From: Phlebiopsis flavidoalba
Taxonomy: Eukaryota; Basidiomycota; Agaricomycetes; Polyporales; Phanerochaetaceae
Assembly: GCA_035772785.1 (NCBI GenBank)
Contig: JAOCPU010000001.1
Location: forward strand, 1,984,001-2,048,000
DNA: 64,000 nt
Direction: 5' to 3'
Shown: piece by piece, positions 11,544 through 24,465 of the stretch
How positions within the stretch are numbered: position 1 is the stretch's first letter
Layout of the letters: every line of letters starts with the position of its first letter
Made by a program: the position numbers and the translations under genes
Notes under the pieces: model-generated
Database searches by the model: none
The model's input: only the letters and a program-made list of their open reading frames with translations
Told to the model about the DNA's origin: nothing

Positions 11544-14381
11544 TTAGAGAGCCTTGACGAGAGGGGAGACGACCTCGCCACCCTTCTTCTTGTAGAAGGC
11601 AGAGACCTTCTTGCCGACGGAAGCGAGGTCTGGAGCATGCGGTTAGCGATATGAAGAATAGTGCACGAGGAGAAAAGACGTACTGCTGCCGGTGAGGCCG
11701 AACTTCTCGTAGACCTTGAGGTAAGGACCCGACGCACCCCAGCTGGGGAGGCCAAACTGCTCGTGGCTGTACTTTTGCCAGCCAAGGGTCTGCAGCAGGC
11801 ATCAGCTTCGATCCCTGAAGAAGCACGATGAAAAACATACATACCGAGTACGCCTCGACGGCAATGATGGGGGCACCGCTCCTGAGGACGCTGAGCCTAT
11901 ACTCCTCCGGCTGCGAGTCAAACACGCTCCAGCACGGCAAGCTGACCACACGGGCCTTGACGCCCTCCTCCGCGAGCTTTCTTCGCCGCCGCCCTCGAGG
12001 ACCGATGCTGACCTCGGAAACCAGTCAGTCGACGGACGAACGTGAGGTCCTCGCCCTCGACCTCGTGCACGACGTAGCCGCCCTTGGACGCAGACTCGAG
12101 CGTCGATGCCTCGAGGTTCGGCAGGTTCTGGCGCGACAGGCAGAGAATCGAGGGTGTGCCGCGGCGCGAGATCGCGCTGTAGTACGCGCTTTTGTAGTAC
12201 GCGCGGAGGTCTCGTTGCCGTCGGCGGGGCGCCAGACGTCGATGTTGGGCATCGCGCGGAAGTGCGCGACGACCTCGACAGGCTGGGGGTCGGGCCGTCC
12301 TCACCGAGGCCGATCGAGTCGTGGGTGGCGACCCAGATGACCTGGTGGTGGCTGAGGGCCGAGAGACGGACGGCACCAGCAAGCGTAGGAGACGAAGTTC
12401 TAGGATGATATGAGTACCTGACCGATGTCATATAAAATATCAAACTAACCAGGAATGGGTGGCAAACGAAGGGGATGAAACCGCCGTAAGCAGCGAGACC
12501 GTTGGCAATGGCACCCATAGCGTGTTCACGGACACCATAGCGGATGTAGACACCAGAGTAGTCGCCGAGGGCCGCTTGCTTGGGGGCTGGAAAGTCCTTG
12601 GACACCCTTGACACGGGTCAATTCGTTGCTGCCCGTCAAGTCGGCGGAGCCACCGACGAAGTCGGGAATGAAAAGAACGGGGGTAAGAGCGGTGAGCACG
12701 ATCCTCGGACCAGCTTGCGCGACGCCTGCGCGGAGTCAGACACCTTGTACACGGGAAGGCTCTGCGCCCAGTTGGCGGGGGAGCTCGCCAGCAATGCGGC
12801 GGGTGAGCCTCGGCATGCTCCTTGAGCCCTTCGGCGTACTTCTAATGGCCGTACGAGGCCGTACGAGGCGGCGGGGGAGAGCATCCCACTCCTGCTCAAG
12901 CTTCAGCGCCACCGCAAGAGAGGGTAGCAGTGAGGCGCTGTGAAAGATGTTTTCGTATGTCGCTTGGGGACGTGGAACTTAGCTCCTCTGCGGGGAATCC
13001 GAACTTCAAACTTCAGGGAACAGAAAGATGTCGTCGGCCTTGAGAGCTGTGCAGAAAATATTGAGTCAATTGAAGATTTGCACCACGCTCGAAATGGCTT
13101 ACGGAGCACCGTGGTGACACCGTGGGTCAGCCCTGTTCCTTGGGAGAGCCGTAAACCCGATCGTGGTGCGAAGAACGGATAATCGAGGCGCTTGCTCGTC
13201 CCTTGCGGCCTTCAGCGATGGCGTTGTAGATGGCCTCGAGGGTCACTGTGGAGGGTCAGAATCACAAACGAGGGTCAGGAATTCGTAGACTACGTCCCGT
13301 CACCATTGTCAACGTGCAGGACCCTGCCAGCCATATGACTCGAAGAAACGCTGTTCAACGTTTTCAGTGAAGGCGACAGCGGTATCGCCATCAATAGAGA
13401 TATCTGTACAGGGCGGTCCAGCGGCGGGTCAAGAAGTGAGTGATCGAAAGAAGCACGCTTTTATACGCACGGTTGTCGTCATAGATCTAAAATGGCAGGT
13501 CTATCAGATCCCATTAACTAGTTGCTAATGCGACTACTTACGTAGATCAGGTTGCCACAAACTGAAGGTGGCCTGCTGCTAAACTGGCAGCCTCAGCCGC
13601 GACACCCTCCATGAGGCAGCCGTCGCCGGTGAAGACTATATGACATATTTTGAGAAGGGGAAATCAAAGCAACACGTAGAACCAACCGTAGGTGTAGTTG
13701 TTGATCAGGTCGAAGCCGTCCTTGTTGTAAAACGGCGGCCATGTGAGCCTGAGCAATGCCGAGACCGACGGCGTTGGCGAAACCCTGGCCAAGGGGACAG
13801 TTGGTAACCTCGATACCGTCAGTGTGTCCGGCCTCGGGGTGACCAGGGGTCAAGAGAGTCGAGCTGACGGAAGTTCTTGAGGTCATCGAGAGACAGCTTG
13901 AAGCCGAGCAGGTGGAGCTGAGGATGTACTGCAGGGCGCAACTATAGGGGACTTGAGTATTGTTCGCGCAATTAACTGCGCATGTACACTCACGCATGAC
14001 TAGGAGGATAGCGGGATTGTAAGCAGTGCTCTTCGGCTCTAACACGGTCTTATTGGACGTACCCATTGGACAAAACGAAGCGATCCCGGTTGTACCACTT
14101 CGAGTTCTTCGGGTTGCTGTTGAAGGATCTATAGCACATTAGGATCTACACATGCTTCGCGTGGGGAGGACCAGACCGCACCTGGAGAAGAGAACATGGG
14201 CGGCGGGTGCCATTCCCATTGGCGCACCCTGAATGCCTGTGAGCTCAACGCGTCGGGCTGATCGGGACGGAACGCGCGTACCAGGGTGTCCCGAGTTGGC
14301 CTTGCCGACGACATCCGCGGCGAGGGTACGGATGGTCGCAATGGCGACGTCGTCTGCGGGCTGGGGGACAAAGCCAGACAT
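11544..14381 (-). CDS. TKL1: Transketolase
   Basis: Thiamine-diphosphate enzyme of the pentose phosphate pathway that moves two-carbon units between sugar phosphates. It starts [20 protein letters not shown] at 14381, followed by KANSGHPG and [12 protein letters not shown]. Further on come [19 protein letters not shown] (about 13760), the thiamine motif [15 protein letters not shown] (about 13600), [16 protein letters not shown] carrying the catalytic Glu (about 12510) and [17 protein letters not shown] (about 12310). The C-terminus reads [19 protein letters not shown], with the stop at 11544. Many introns of about 50-60 bases are visible. The frame is broken repeatedly, for example by a missing base near 12294 (GPT to PVEVV) and another near 12209. 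The segment at 12640-13200 is especially degraded. As a central enzyme it is probably intact in the organism. Confidence 0.94.
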
Positions 14382-15686
14382 GATGTTTTGGGATAGGAGG
14401 GGAAAGCGGGGACAGCAGGACTTTCGGGCGACAACCAGCGAATAAATACCTTGTCCAAGGGATAATTTCCCGATGCTATCTAATCAATTCGCCCATCTTT
14501 CCCAACACTACAATCGGACCGCGTCCGTGACGCGACTGCCGTGACCACATCCCTAGCGTAATTGTCACGCTCGACTAACAGCACCGTGGTCGGATTGTGA
14601 CCGCTCAACATTCCCGGCACAACTGCAGTACACACCGTTCACCACAGCTACTCAGCCGTTCGCCACCGTAGACGCGGACGTACTCCAGCGGTTCGCAGAT
14701 TACCTCACCTAGACCGACACCGTTCTCCGTTCTCGCAGCCGCTATCACACCTCACGACCACGCATGCCGTCATGAGCAGCCACAGCGGCAGACAATAAGT
14801 GCGACTACTGCATCAAATAAGTGACGGTATCAAGCGCATCGGATTGCGCCATGGCTTTCCGTCACACTCCAATCTTGACCTACGTGACCAGGCGGGGCAC
14901 AAGCGGCAATGGTTTTCTCTCGGAGGCGCACCTGGTCTTCTCTCACCATAGTCTGCAGAGGAATTCTATCCAGGCTGTATTCGAGGCGCATCGCCAGTCT
15001 CCGACCGACTTGGGCCACGATACACTGCTGGCGCATGCCAAACCACCATGATAACACCTCGAGCCTCCAACCAATGTCTGCACGACTCAGGTACATAGGA
15101 GCTACGTCTTCTGTCCGTCTTCCAGGGCTAGAGGATTCTGATGACTGCTTCTTACCCGGACAGAGCGTTAAAGCACACGCCGTCCGCGACACACGTGAGC
15201 AAGCCAAGCTCCGGCGAGCAGAAAAACGGAGAAGGCTCTGGCAGGACATCCCGGGTATGGAAGACTCATTAGCATGTCACGCTACGGCACTGGAACATGC
15301 GCCCAATGAAAAGCGTGTTACTCGCTTGCTGTGCTCGGTCCATGCCCGCCCATTCAAGGTAGAACGCTGCAAAACGGTACCGATATCACGGGAATCCCGA
15401 CGTCCACCTCTAAGACCACTGATAGGAGCCCGGGTCACCCTCAGCCGCGGCGGCGGTGACGCAGTCCCATCATCATACATATGTAGCCGTTCAGCGTTCA
15501 GGGCCTTGTAGCGTACTACGCTTCTTTGTAATACAGCTTTGTTCATACATTCGCGCTGATCTGCGTGCCGGCATATTGATTAGTTGCTCAGTCCGCAACT
15601 TACGCGTTGTCACCTTGCTCGTCCAGCGAATAGGGATACGCGGAAATGCTGATCATGAGCGCTGAGCCCGAGACGTCAACGGAAGG
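14382..15686. other. Intergenic region between transketolase and GH31 genes
   Basis: 1.3 kb holding the transketolase promoter and the GH31 3' end. Overlapping open frames on both strands (14830-15249 minus, 14909-15511 plus) carry no recognisable motif, and I treat them as chance. The 14470-14800 part is rich in ACCG and CACC repeats but has no clear TATA box. Confidence 0.4.
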
Positions 15687-18600
15687 CTAGGCATCCTTCT
15701 GCGCGACCTTGACGGTACCCGCGATCTCCTTGCCAGTACCTGTGGGTATTTCCACCACCACCTACCTGGCCCTCCTCAAGCTCGTACACTTGTACTTCCA
15801 CGTTACTTGGCGTACTCATAGTCGGGCGCCGCCAAACACGCAGCTGGTCCCAGGACACAGCACTGATCCAGGTCGCACCCAGACCGGAATCTCATCAATT
15901 GGGAACGACCTCACTTACCCACGTTGGCCCTCCACGACACGTTCGCATGGGTGGAAGAAACGACCGTCCACTTTCACAGCGCGGCAGGTAATACTCGGAT
16001 TTCTTCTCCGCCCTCGGGCACAGATACAGGCGCGACAAGGAGATTGGGTCCCAGCATGTACTGCCTGTCAAGGTAGTGGGTCGTTCTGTCGTTCAGGAAT
16101 TCCCCATGAACATGGCACGTATGCATAGGATGACCCTTGCTGTTGCCGACCAGCGACTGATCGAGGTAATGAGCTCATCGCCGCTCTACAGGCTTTCGAG
16201 AGGTAAACTCACGAGCTGATACAGGTACGGCATCAATCTGTGTTTTGCGTCGAGGAACTTGGCCATGTACGTGGCCGCCTCTTCTCCGTACTGCCATGGG
16301 ACTCGGTACGACATCGAGCCATGCAACCGCGAATGCGAGGAGAAGACGGCCGTAGGGCGACCCAGCGGTGATAGATCTCGGGTGGTGGGTGTCCCACCCT
16401 ACATAGGTTAGACATGTCAGTAGAGATAACGCCGCCGCCACAGAGGTAGAAAAACACCTCGAATCCGCCGATGTCATGCGATGCGAAAGCGAAGCCAGAG
16501 AGTGTCAGGCTCACACGCTCCGCGCAGTGCCTCGGCCATTGCTTTCGAACGTCGATTCGCAGTCCCCTCCCCAGTGCTACATTGACAGTGAGCCGCGGTT
16601 ACGCTAGAAGAGCGATATGCCAGACTTACGACAGGGAACCTCTGTTGGCCACCAGCGTGACTGGACCTGGCGAACACGACAGCCTCACCGACACCGAAGC
16701 GCTTCTTCAGGACATCGAAGACGAGCTCATTGTAGATGACGGAGTAAGTGTTGTGGATGCGCATAGGGTCCGAGCCGTCGTGGAATACGACATCGGCATG
16801 GGGGATACGCTCGCCGAAGTCGGTACTAAATGACTCAGACTCAGGATGTTACTCTTGGCAAGTCACGGATACCATCACCTTAAAGCACGTCAACACCAAG
16901 GTCGATAAGGGCCTCTAGCTTTCGGCGTACCACTTCCTGGCTGACATCCGGATTCGTGATGTCAACGACGCCGAGCCCTGCTGCCACAGATCCCACCGTC
17001 GGCGTTTTTTCAACACAGCTATTGTCCGGATACTTGCCAGACACTTACTGCCAAGGGATGCCATCCTTCTTTTGATCAAGTAGCCGCCTTTCACATGCCT
17101 TGTCTGGAACCTCTGGAGAGACATGATGCGATGAGAGACGGATTAAACTCGAGACACATTGGTCTAGCTACGGGACCGAGCATGCCTCCTAATGCGTGGT
17201 GAAAGCGACGTTTCCTTACTCCACTACACAGATCCTTAACCCACGCTATTTCCTCCCCCGCTTGATTTCACGCCGAAGATAGGCCTTTTCACTTCGGAAT
17301 CGGGGGACAAATTGTCTGGATCAAAACTTCGGGAACGAGCTACCTGTTGAACACCACGCGGCATACAGCTTCATTGTACCACCCCAGGCACTCCGCTTCC
17401 TCCCTACCCCCCCCACATCACCAGCTCGTAACTGCTTCATCCAGGAAGCAATCAAGGTGGAAAGAACGCGAACGGGCAGCTGCGGTCCTGCATTACCTAT
17501 CGCAAGAACCCAGACACGAGTCTTCTCGTCCTACGACGTCAAAGAACCATTGCTGGTCGACAAAGCCACCAGGCCAAAACGTCCAGGGCTGGCAGCACAC
17601 ATGTGCGCGCAGATAGAGGAAAGCGGATATGATGTTTCAGTACACACGACCTCCACAAACTCACGTCTGGCGGGAAACCCCAACCGCAACCGCTGGATCT
17701 GCCTGTGATTGCGGGGGTACCGCTCGAGGACTATACGATAATAAGTGTGACGTCGTATCTTGTGCTAATGGCACGCGCGAGACGTTTTACCGCCCCATCG
17801 GACGGAGGTGGATGAACTCACGTCGAGGGGGGTATCGCCGGTAGATGAATGGACGTAGTCCAATCCTTACGCGGGCGACACTCACGCCCTAGACTCGGCT
17901 CGCCTTTCTCGCTTTCCGCTTCGCACCTCCACTTCGCCCAGGGGTGGGTTGATGAAGACCACCCATAGGCGCGGTTGGTTGACTGTACCAACGGGAAAGC
18001 ATTTGTAAGGCTTGGTGCAGTGGACTTGCCTACCGTCCTTGGTTCCATAAACTGGAACGGTTGGGCCTATGATGCTCACTTCAGTATGTAATCGCTTTGG
18101 GAGAACACCTCTGAACATTTACCGTATCTTGACAAAAGGCTCCCGATTTGCTTAGTGCCAAGAGCCGTTCAAAACGAGACTCTCTGCTGGAGAGAGATTC
18201 AATTCGGATGAAGTCGGATAAAATGGTAGAATGTACCGGAACAAGGTCAGACTCGGAACCTGATTGTGCGCTGGGTTCCGGTGGGATCCGTTGGAGCTGA
18301 AGTCTGTTTCTAAGCAAGACGCGTTGGAAGAACTTCGGACGCGTCCACTTGTGTGGCACATCGTAGATCGCCTGGTGCTTGTATCCGGCCGAAGTCAGAG
18401 GTTGGCGCTTACCCGACCTTGAAGGTGATCGGTGTACGGATATCTTGCGGTGATGACCGAGCTAAAGGACCGTGCGACCAGCCCTGTACAGTGCCTGCCC
18501 AGGAACCTAGATCTTCCTATTGCGGAGTCGTACGGATGGTAAGGAAGTGGATCCGTCTGGGCAAAGAGCGGAGATTCTCCGGCGCTCGGAGACTAATGAG

Positions 18601-18908
18601 TGAATTGAAGTGCTCGATACATGACACCTCTACCACCGCCCTCAGGCGTAGGAGAAATGTACGCGGAACCGCGTGGAGGACGGGACCGGTTGGCCGCCAG
18701 TAAGCCCTCGGATCGATTGAGATCCCTTATCTTAATGGGAAGGAACTTACCTTGCGCAGTGTATCGCCGACGGTGTATAATCGCGCTTACGTTCCGACAC
18801 CATCGGGAGTCAATGCCCTGTCCCCGTTCTACAAGGGCAGGACACTTGTAGGCGAAATACGCCTTGACGACCGCTCTTCAGGAGCCAGAAGCCATCGTTG
18901 AAACGCAT
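15687..18908 (-). CDS. Glycoside hydrolase family 31, alpha-xylosidase type
   Basis: Starts MRFNDGFWLLKSG at 18908, typical of fungal YicI-like alpha-xylosidases, which release xylose from xyloglucan oligosaccharides. Visible landmarks are the NRAYG...INPP region (about 17980), VDITNPDVSQEVVRRKLEAL (about 16920) and the nucleophile motif TDFGERIPHADVVFHDGSDP (Asp codon at 16819-16821). These are followed by AVVFARSSHAGGQQ, the acid/base motif HWGGDCES (Asp codon at 16562-16564) and SHDIGGFE (about 16475). The C-terminus is EIPTGTGKEIAGTVKVAQKDA, with the stop at 15687. Both catalytic acids are kept. Frame breaks are frequent, starting with an extra base at codon 14 (GGTCGTCAAG). Substrate choice within GH31 is inferred from the YicI-like motifs only. 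No signal peptide is seen, which suggests an intracellular enzyme. Confidence 0.87.
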
Positions 18909-19448
18909 GATGGGTGTCTACTCGAGACAAGTGTGTGTTTCCTTTACCGTGTCTTATAATCTCCTCCATGAGTTCAGGTCACGAGGAGGAGCGGCCCGCC
19001 CACGTCCGATTTAATTTGCCGTCGTGCAATGTCGAGCGTCATCGGTAACGATCCTGCGCGTATCAGCGTCGGTAATATCGAACTTCATATACGAGGCCCG
19101 ACGAGGCAAGCACTCAAGGCCACAAAGAAGTGCAGCCCGGGCGTCCAAGCGACTGGCGATAGTGGAAAAGCTGTTGGTGGATTCGTAATCTCGATCAGCT
19201 CATGCCACGGCCAGCGCCTCATCAGGAATTTGCCGTGGAAAAACCCACATGCTCGGATTTCGACTTGGATTGTTGCAGATCGACGCGAGGTGTTGATGCT
19301 CTCAAGACCTTGGCCACAACCTCCGAGTCGGAAGCTCAGACAAAATCAAAGCAAACGCCCCACGCTTCATATGGTCGATTTGGTTGCCGAAATGCCACAC
19401 CCCTGTAATTAATTCTGAGAGCTTGCCATTGCTCAACGTTAGCCTTGG
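18909..19448. other. Divergent intergenic region, GH31/MFS
   Basis: 540 bases between the GH31 start (minus) and the probable MFS start (plus). Frames here carry no recognisable domain. It should contain both promoters. No clear TATA box was found. Confidence 0.4.
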
Positions 19449-22003
19449 ATGCCGATAGCACCGAACCTGCCGGACCGCCCTCTATACTCCATCGCACCCT
19501 CTCGGTTCTCGATGCCAAATAACAATGCCGTGTCGAATGCCGATAGGTCGGAGGGGAGTAGAGGCCCATCATGGTTAAAAGGCAACCCAACCTGCACAAG
19601 TAGTCACCAGCAGCTTTCTCGCCGAAGGTTAACTGTCCGTCACCACCATGGCCGGTCGCAAAAGTCTCTACACCGCTCCGAGACGGGAGAAGGAGAAGAG
19701 ATAGGCATCAACGTATGTCCGAGAAGGACTTGTGGGTGCGTCGGAGGGTCGGCAGCCAAGATTTTCCGGGACGAGGCACGCAGTGAAGGAGCCATCGTGT
19801 GGACTGGGGACTTGGGTGACCCAGAAAATCCTTATAATTGGTTCTTAAATTGCGGGAAATGGATTCTCACGCTTCAGGTCGAGGTGCTTTATTATTTCTA
19901 TTGTATGTTTACTGACGCTTATTGTCTTTCATGATAGTTGAGTCTATAGTGAACGTGGACTGTATCATTCTGCAGTAGCTCCTATACAGGAGGTCTCAAG
20001 TTTATGTCACGCAGAACTGCACATATCACATGACATAGTTCATGCACCTTCTTCCACACATACTCGGTTACTGGAGACTCCCTATATGTTTTAGGCTTTG
20101 GCCTGGGCGTGAGCTGCGTCGCAAAAGTACGGACAGGAGCGATATTTGACCGCTATGACAGTCCATTAGTCTCTTGCAACCCCCCCCCATGAGTGAGGTG
20201 TGTGTACACAACCTCTCGCTGCCCCCGTGATTTACAGCTCGTTTCAGATCTACGGCCGAGTACAGTCACTCAAACCCACCGTAGTCTTTATCACGAATTG
20301 AACGTACTATCACCAGCGTACCGTCTTCTCATTACGTACAGCATATACTCGCTGTTCCATCTCGGCGGTGCGTTAGGACACAACGTTGCCACTATTCTGG
20401 CCACTCGTCTATTGGCCGGTATCTTTGGCTCTTCTCGTGCTGTGAACCGGTTATATCCCTCCGCTTTGAAGCTGCGGACACTCTCAGAACTTGACGTTTT
20501 ATTAGCCCTCACTAATGCCAGATGGCGTACTCTACAGACATGTGACTGCACGAGAGACCGCGGCGTCGTCTCCGCCAGAGTAAGTGAACCCTGACGATAT
20601 CGAAAATCATGGACCATAAACGAAACGCGTACTTCACAGTCACTACGCTATACGGGCGCGCCATTCATGGGGCCTGTAATTGGGGCCCATCGTTGGCGGA
20701 TGGATAGTGCAAAAACTAAGCTCGTAGGCTGGAGATTTGAATTTTGGCTTATGTTTATTTTCTCAATCCTTGCGTTGGCTTTTGGATTCTTCGTCATGTC
20801 GGAAAACGGTATGCCCATGATATTTGTTTTAAACCTGCAGCCTACTCACGCTTACAATGGACAGTATGCGCCGGCGTTGTCATTGCGAGAAGAGGGCAAG
20901 GAAACTGACAAAAGAGGTCTGATGAGTGAGCGAGTACAACTATATCTCAACTCATGATATTGGCCGTCCATAAATCCGTTGCTCAGATTCTCAAAACTCA
21001 ACTTGCAGCGGCCTTTCCGTACGTGATGTTTACACCTTGATAACAAACGTCACCACTGACAGTGTCACGCAGTCTTCCTAGTAACAGAGCCCATCGTTCT
21101 GTTCTTTGCCCTGTACATCTCTATAGTCTATGCGATTTTATACGCCTTCTTCGCGGCTTTCCCGATAGTATTTCAGCAAATACGTGGTTTCTCCCCGGTG
21201 AGAAGGTGGCCTTGCATTCCTGGGAGTCGGGAGCAGGCGTTATTTTCGGAACTCGCTGTAGGCACCGTACCAGAACAAGCTATACTGGCGCTCCGCTATG
21301 GAACGCAGCGAGACCGGGAAAGCCTCCGCCCCGAAGCGTGAGTATAAGCGGATTTCTCCAAAAATAACAAACGTCAACTCATGCAATCTATAGTCGACTC
21401 TACATGCCAATGATGGGTGCTATACTCTGCCCAGCGGGTTTGTTCTTGTTTGAGTGGTGAGCTATAAAGCTGAGCTCACATCGGAGTAATATAATATAAT
21501 ATACAAGTGCCCGCACTGAATACATTCACTCTCCAGCGAGCAAGTCTCGACCGTTCCGCCATGACACACTGGATAGTAACTATATAATGGCAGGCTTTCC
21601 ATTCGGTACAGGCATTGCGCAGATTATGCAGGGCCTCGTGCAATACCTCATGGACACATACACAATATACTGCGCGAGTGCTATTGCCTCCACCTGTTGT
21701 CCCCTACGCGGTCTGCGATGGCGGCGGTATTCCCCACTCATCAGCCCCGCGATGTATTCAAAATCTAGGGCCGGAAGGGCTATGTCAGTATTCGCCTTCT
21801 GTCTCTTCGGACATGTCTTCTTCTTCCCATTCTATATTTTTCGGAGGTCTAATTCTTATGCTTATGTGCTCGTGCAAGCTTGCAATGTTGAAACGCGGTT
21901 TACAGCGCTAAAAGGGACCACCATCATTCGCCACAGCAAAATCAAAGTTTGCGAGTTCACACAACTGGGAGGAGCGAACCGCTCGTCGCGACCTCGCCTT
22001 TGA
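19449..22003 (+). CDS. Major facilitator superfamily transporter, DHA1-like
   Basis: Twelve-helix transporter of the drug/polyamine:proton antiporter type. The N-terminal cytoplasmic part ends in the hallmark GDLGDPENPYNW (about 19810-19845), followed by the first membrane helix. Later pieces include PPMSEV (about 20183), HNVATILATRLLAGIFGSS (about 20385), APFMGPVIG (about 20660), FEFWLMFIFSILALAFGFF (about 20740), AFFAAFPIVFQQIRGFSPGE (about 21150) and GFPFGTGIAQIMQGLVQYLM (about 21590). The last is SVFAFCLFGHVFFFPFYIF (about 21790). Several introns and many frame breaks are present. The start at 19449 and the end at 22003 are the limits of the outer frames and are soft. The cargo cannot be told from the sequence. 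It lies head-to-head with the GH31 gene. Confidence 0.78.
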
Positions 22004-23262
22004 GACGATTCAAGATAAATCGGGCTCAAAACAGACGCTTCTACGAGCAGATAGCGTTGATTCTGAGTATATCCCTTGGATACTACAACTAAGGTTTAAA
22101 CGTCAACCGAAACGGCTACTCTTCAGGACCATACCTCAGATTTTTGTTGTTTTAGGACCATACAATTACTCATTATTCCGGCTTTTTGTATAGTAGTACT
22201 TCAAACTCGAGATCTCGATCTCGACCCAGGAACTCGCCCAGCAGGCTTGCCGCCGTGCCCCCGTCTTCAATCTTCACTAGCTAGTCGATACCACGACTTA
22301 ATTATTACAACAACGACCTCAACCACGGTACCCTTAGGAGGTCTAAATTACACCAAGGTAATCACGTCATTTTCCCATTATTCCAATCAGCTATTAGCCA
22401 ACAACGCATATAGACAATCGCCTCGTCCGCGAGCCAGCACGATTAGTGCACAACGCGAACTATATTGGAATCCTATCCCTTCCCATCATCTTCTCACCGC
22501 GTTTGCCCACTACCCTCTACACATATACTACGCCACGTATACTTGGCACTTTTTAACAGACAGCCTGGCTCTCTTGGGGGGGGGATAAATAAAACTAACG
22601 TGTATGCGCCCCTACGCGCTCACAACCTCCAATTGCAATGCGTCGGCGTCCTTCGCGCAGCTACAAGCGACCGCGCGATGTAGTCATTGGTTGCTACTGT
22701 TATCACCTTCTCTCTGACTCGAGTCATGGCACAGTCTCTACATCTGACTCGTCTGAGTCGTCGCCAAGACTTCCAAAGTTGCGAAATTCTTTTCGCTGCA
22801 TTAGATCTTTTGCATCTAGCCATTGATGCCCAGTATCAAACCCCCGCATGTCATCTGGAGACACCTTCTCGTGGTTCACTCAGAAAACAACACCTTACGC
22901 TGGCCTTAGGGGACGAATGGTTTTGTATCTCAAGCTCGACGCCTATGTTTCCCCTTTCCCACCGTGCTAACGCCTTCCTAACCGAATCACATCCATTTAT
23001 CATAACACAGGCTCTCTACCAGCACGCTCCACATTCCATACCACACACTTCACACGCCACATCCAGAGCCGTCTCTACATGTATTTTACATCCAAAACGA
23101 GCCCGTGCGAGAATACATCGGACCAAAACTGTGACACAGACGAATCGTCCCGCCGCTGTCGGGCGGTGGAAATGCCGGGTCTCCGTCAGGTCGCGGTCGC
23201 AGCAAAACAGGCTTTAGGGGGCGGGGGTGGGGGGGGATAAACCCTTTTTCGGTGCACGATGT
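22004..23262. other. Intergenic region upstream of the serine dehydratase remnant
   Basis: 1.26 kb with no recognised gene. The N-terminal half expected for a serine dehydratase was looked for here (a PSGSFK-like lysine motif) and not found. There is an 11-base G run near 22574 and a G-rich stretch (GGGGGCGGGGGTGGGGGGGG) at about 23216-23236. Confidence 0.4.
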
Positions 23263-23979
23263 TCCTCCCCGTCCATTTTGTTTGTTTTTGTGGGTCGTGG
23301 ATGCAAAACAGTAGGGTGGGACGATGGTGAGCCAGATACCCAATATCCACTGATAGCTTCTCAATGTGTACTCTGCTTCAGTTCCCTTGATAGCAGTGGA
23401 GACTCTAGGTTCCAACTGCTTTTACCAGTCGCTGTCTCTAAATGCTGGTCCGTTCCCCTCATCACCGCTTGCGCCTAAGGAGGGCACAGAACTCGTGCAT
23501 GACGCCACCTATAACGTCAACTTCGCCAGGCTCCCAAAGCTCAACTCTCGCGCCTCTTCACTAGGAGCTTCGTGGCCGAGTCCGGGAGTTGTCAAAATGG
23601 CGCTGGACAGGAAAGGCGGGGTGCGATCTGTGTGCATATCGGATGAGATGGCAATGGAGACCGCTGTCAAGTTTGCCGGTATGTACGTTCTCGTAGCCCG
23701 TTTCTTGCAAATTCTTAATCTAGGGTGCTAGACGAACACAAGATAATGGTTGAGCTAGCGTGCGCAGCAACTCTCGTTCCGGCTTACTCCAAGGAGCTCT
23801 TTGACAAAATCGTTCCCCCGAAGCCATCTGGAGAGCCTCGGAACGTTGTGTTCATCGTATGTGGAGGCTTCAAAGTTTCTATCGCGGAGCTGGTGGAATA
23901 TTCCAAGATTGTTGCAGCGGACGGGGCAGCAGCCTGGGAGGTGCTGTATAACGGAGAGCGGTGGGACATAACAAAGTAA
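23263..23979 (+). pseudogene. L-serine/threonine dehydratase, C-terminal remnant
   Basis: Only the C-terminal half of a PLP-dependent serine/threonine dehydratase is present. It includes GRGCKTVGWDD (about 23290-23325), a 55-base intron, then PLIAVETLGSNCFYQSLSLN (about 23374), RASSLGASWPSPGVVKMAL, GGVRSVCISDEMAM, a second intron, and EHKIMVELACAATLVPAYS. It ends FIVCGGFKVSIAELVEYSKI...ERWDITK, with the stop at 23977-23979. The glycine-rich phosphate-binding loop is only hinted at by the G run at 23216-23236. The N-terminal half with the cofactor lysine is not recognisable in the preceding 1.2 kb. The retained part is well conserved, which points to recent truncation or to a rearranged or misassembled 5' end. 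Confidence 0.75.
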
Positions 23980-24076
23980 CCGAACATTAGAGCACACTTT
24001 AAATGTATCTTACAACAAATTTCCATGAACCAACATTACTGTCATTCCCCGCGAGAAACATAGCTCAGCACGAAGA

Positions 24077-24465
24077 TCATGCCTTTTTCGCCGCCTGTAG
24101 CTCCTCGTCCATTTTTGCCCTACGGGCCAGCCTCTCGGCTTTCAAACGGGCAAGTTCTTCTCGTAGAGTTGCTTGGTCGTGAGGAAGGTTCTACATATGC
24201 AAGTCAGACATACGCTCACGGCTGAGCGAACAAGAACTGGAGCTTTCACTTACTCTCACGAGGTTCTCCTCCGGCGGAAAGATTTTTTGTCCTTGTACTG
24301 CATCACCAACATTAGACCTTTAAATCCCCATGTTGGACATGGCTCGGACATACCGGCAGCACGTTCTTCTGGTACCAGTCCGGGTTACCAAAGTGTGCCA
24401 TCACGAGCAGCGGCATGAATGACATAGGTTGCAAATTTGAACACCTCTAGATTCGGGCCTCCCAT
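24077..24465 (-). CDS. PET100: Cytochrome c oxidase assembly protein PET100
   Basis: Small inner-membrane chaperone needed to assemble complex IV. It starts MGGPNLEVFKFATYV at 24465. A membrane segment FMPLLVMAHFGNPDWYQKN follows, then LP, an intron from 24353, exon 2 with YKDKKIFPPEENL (about 24297), and exon 3 PHDQATLREELARLKAERLA... ending DEELQAAKKA. The stop is at 24077. The KxIFPPEE motif and the charged coiled C-terminus fit PET100. An extra A at about 24413 (GTCATTCATG) breaks exon 1. With that base removed the protein is about 85 residues, a normal length. Confidence 0.88.

Noticed and set aside
14830..15511. Overlapping long ORFs on both strands between transketolase and GH31
   Set aside because: No motif, no exon-intron pattern, and antisense overlap typical of chance frames at this GC content.
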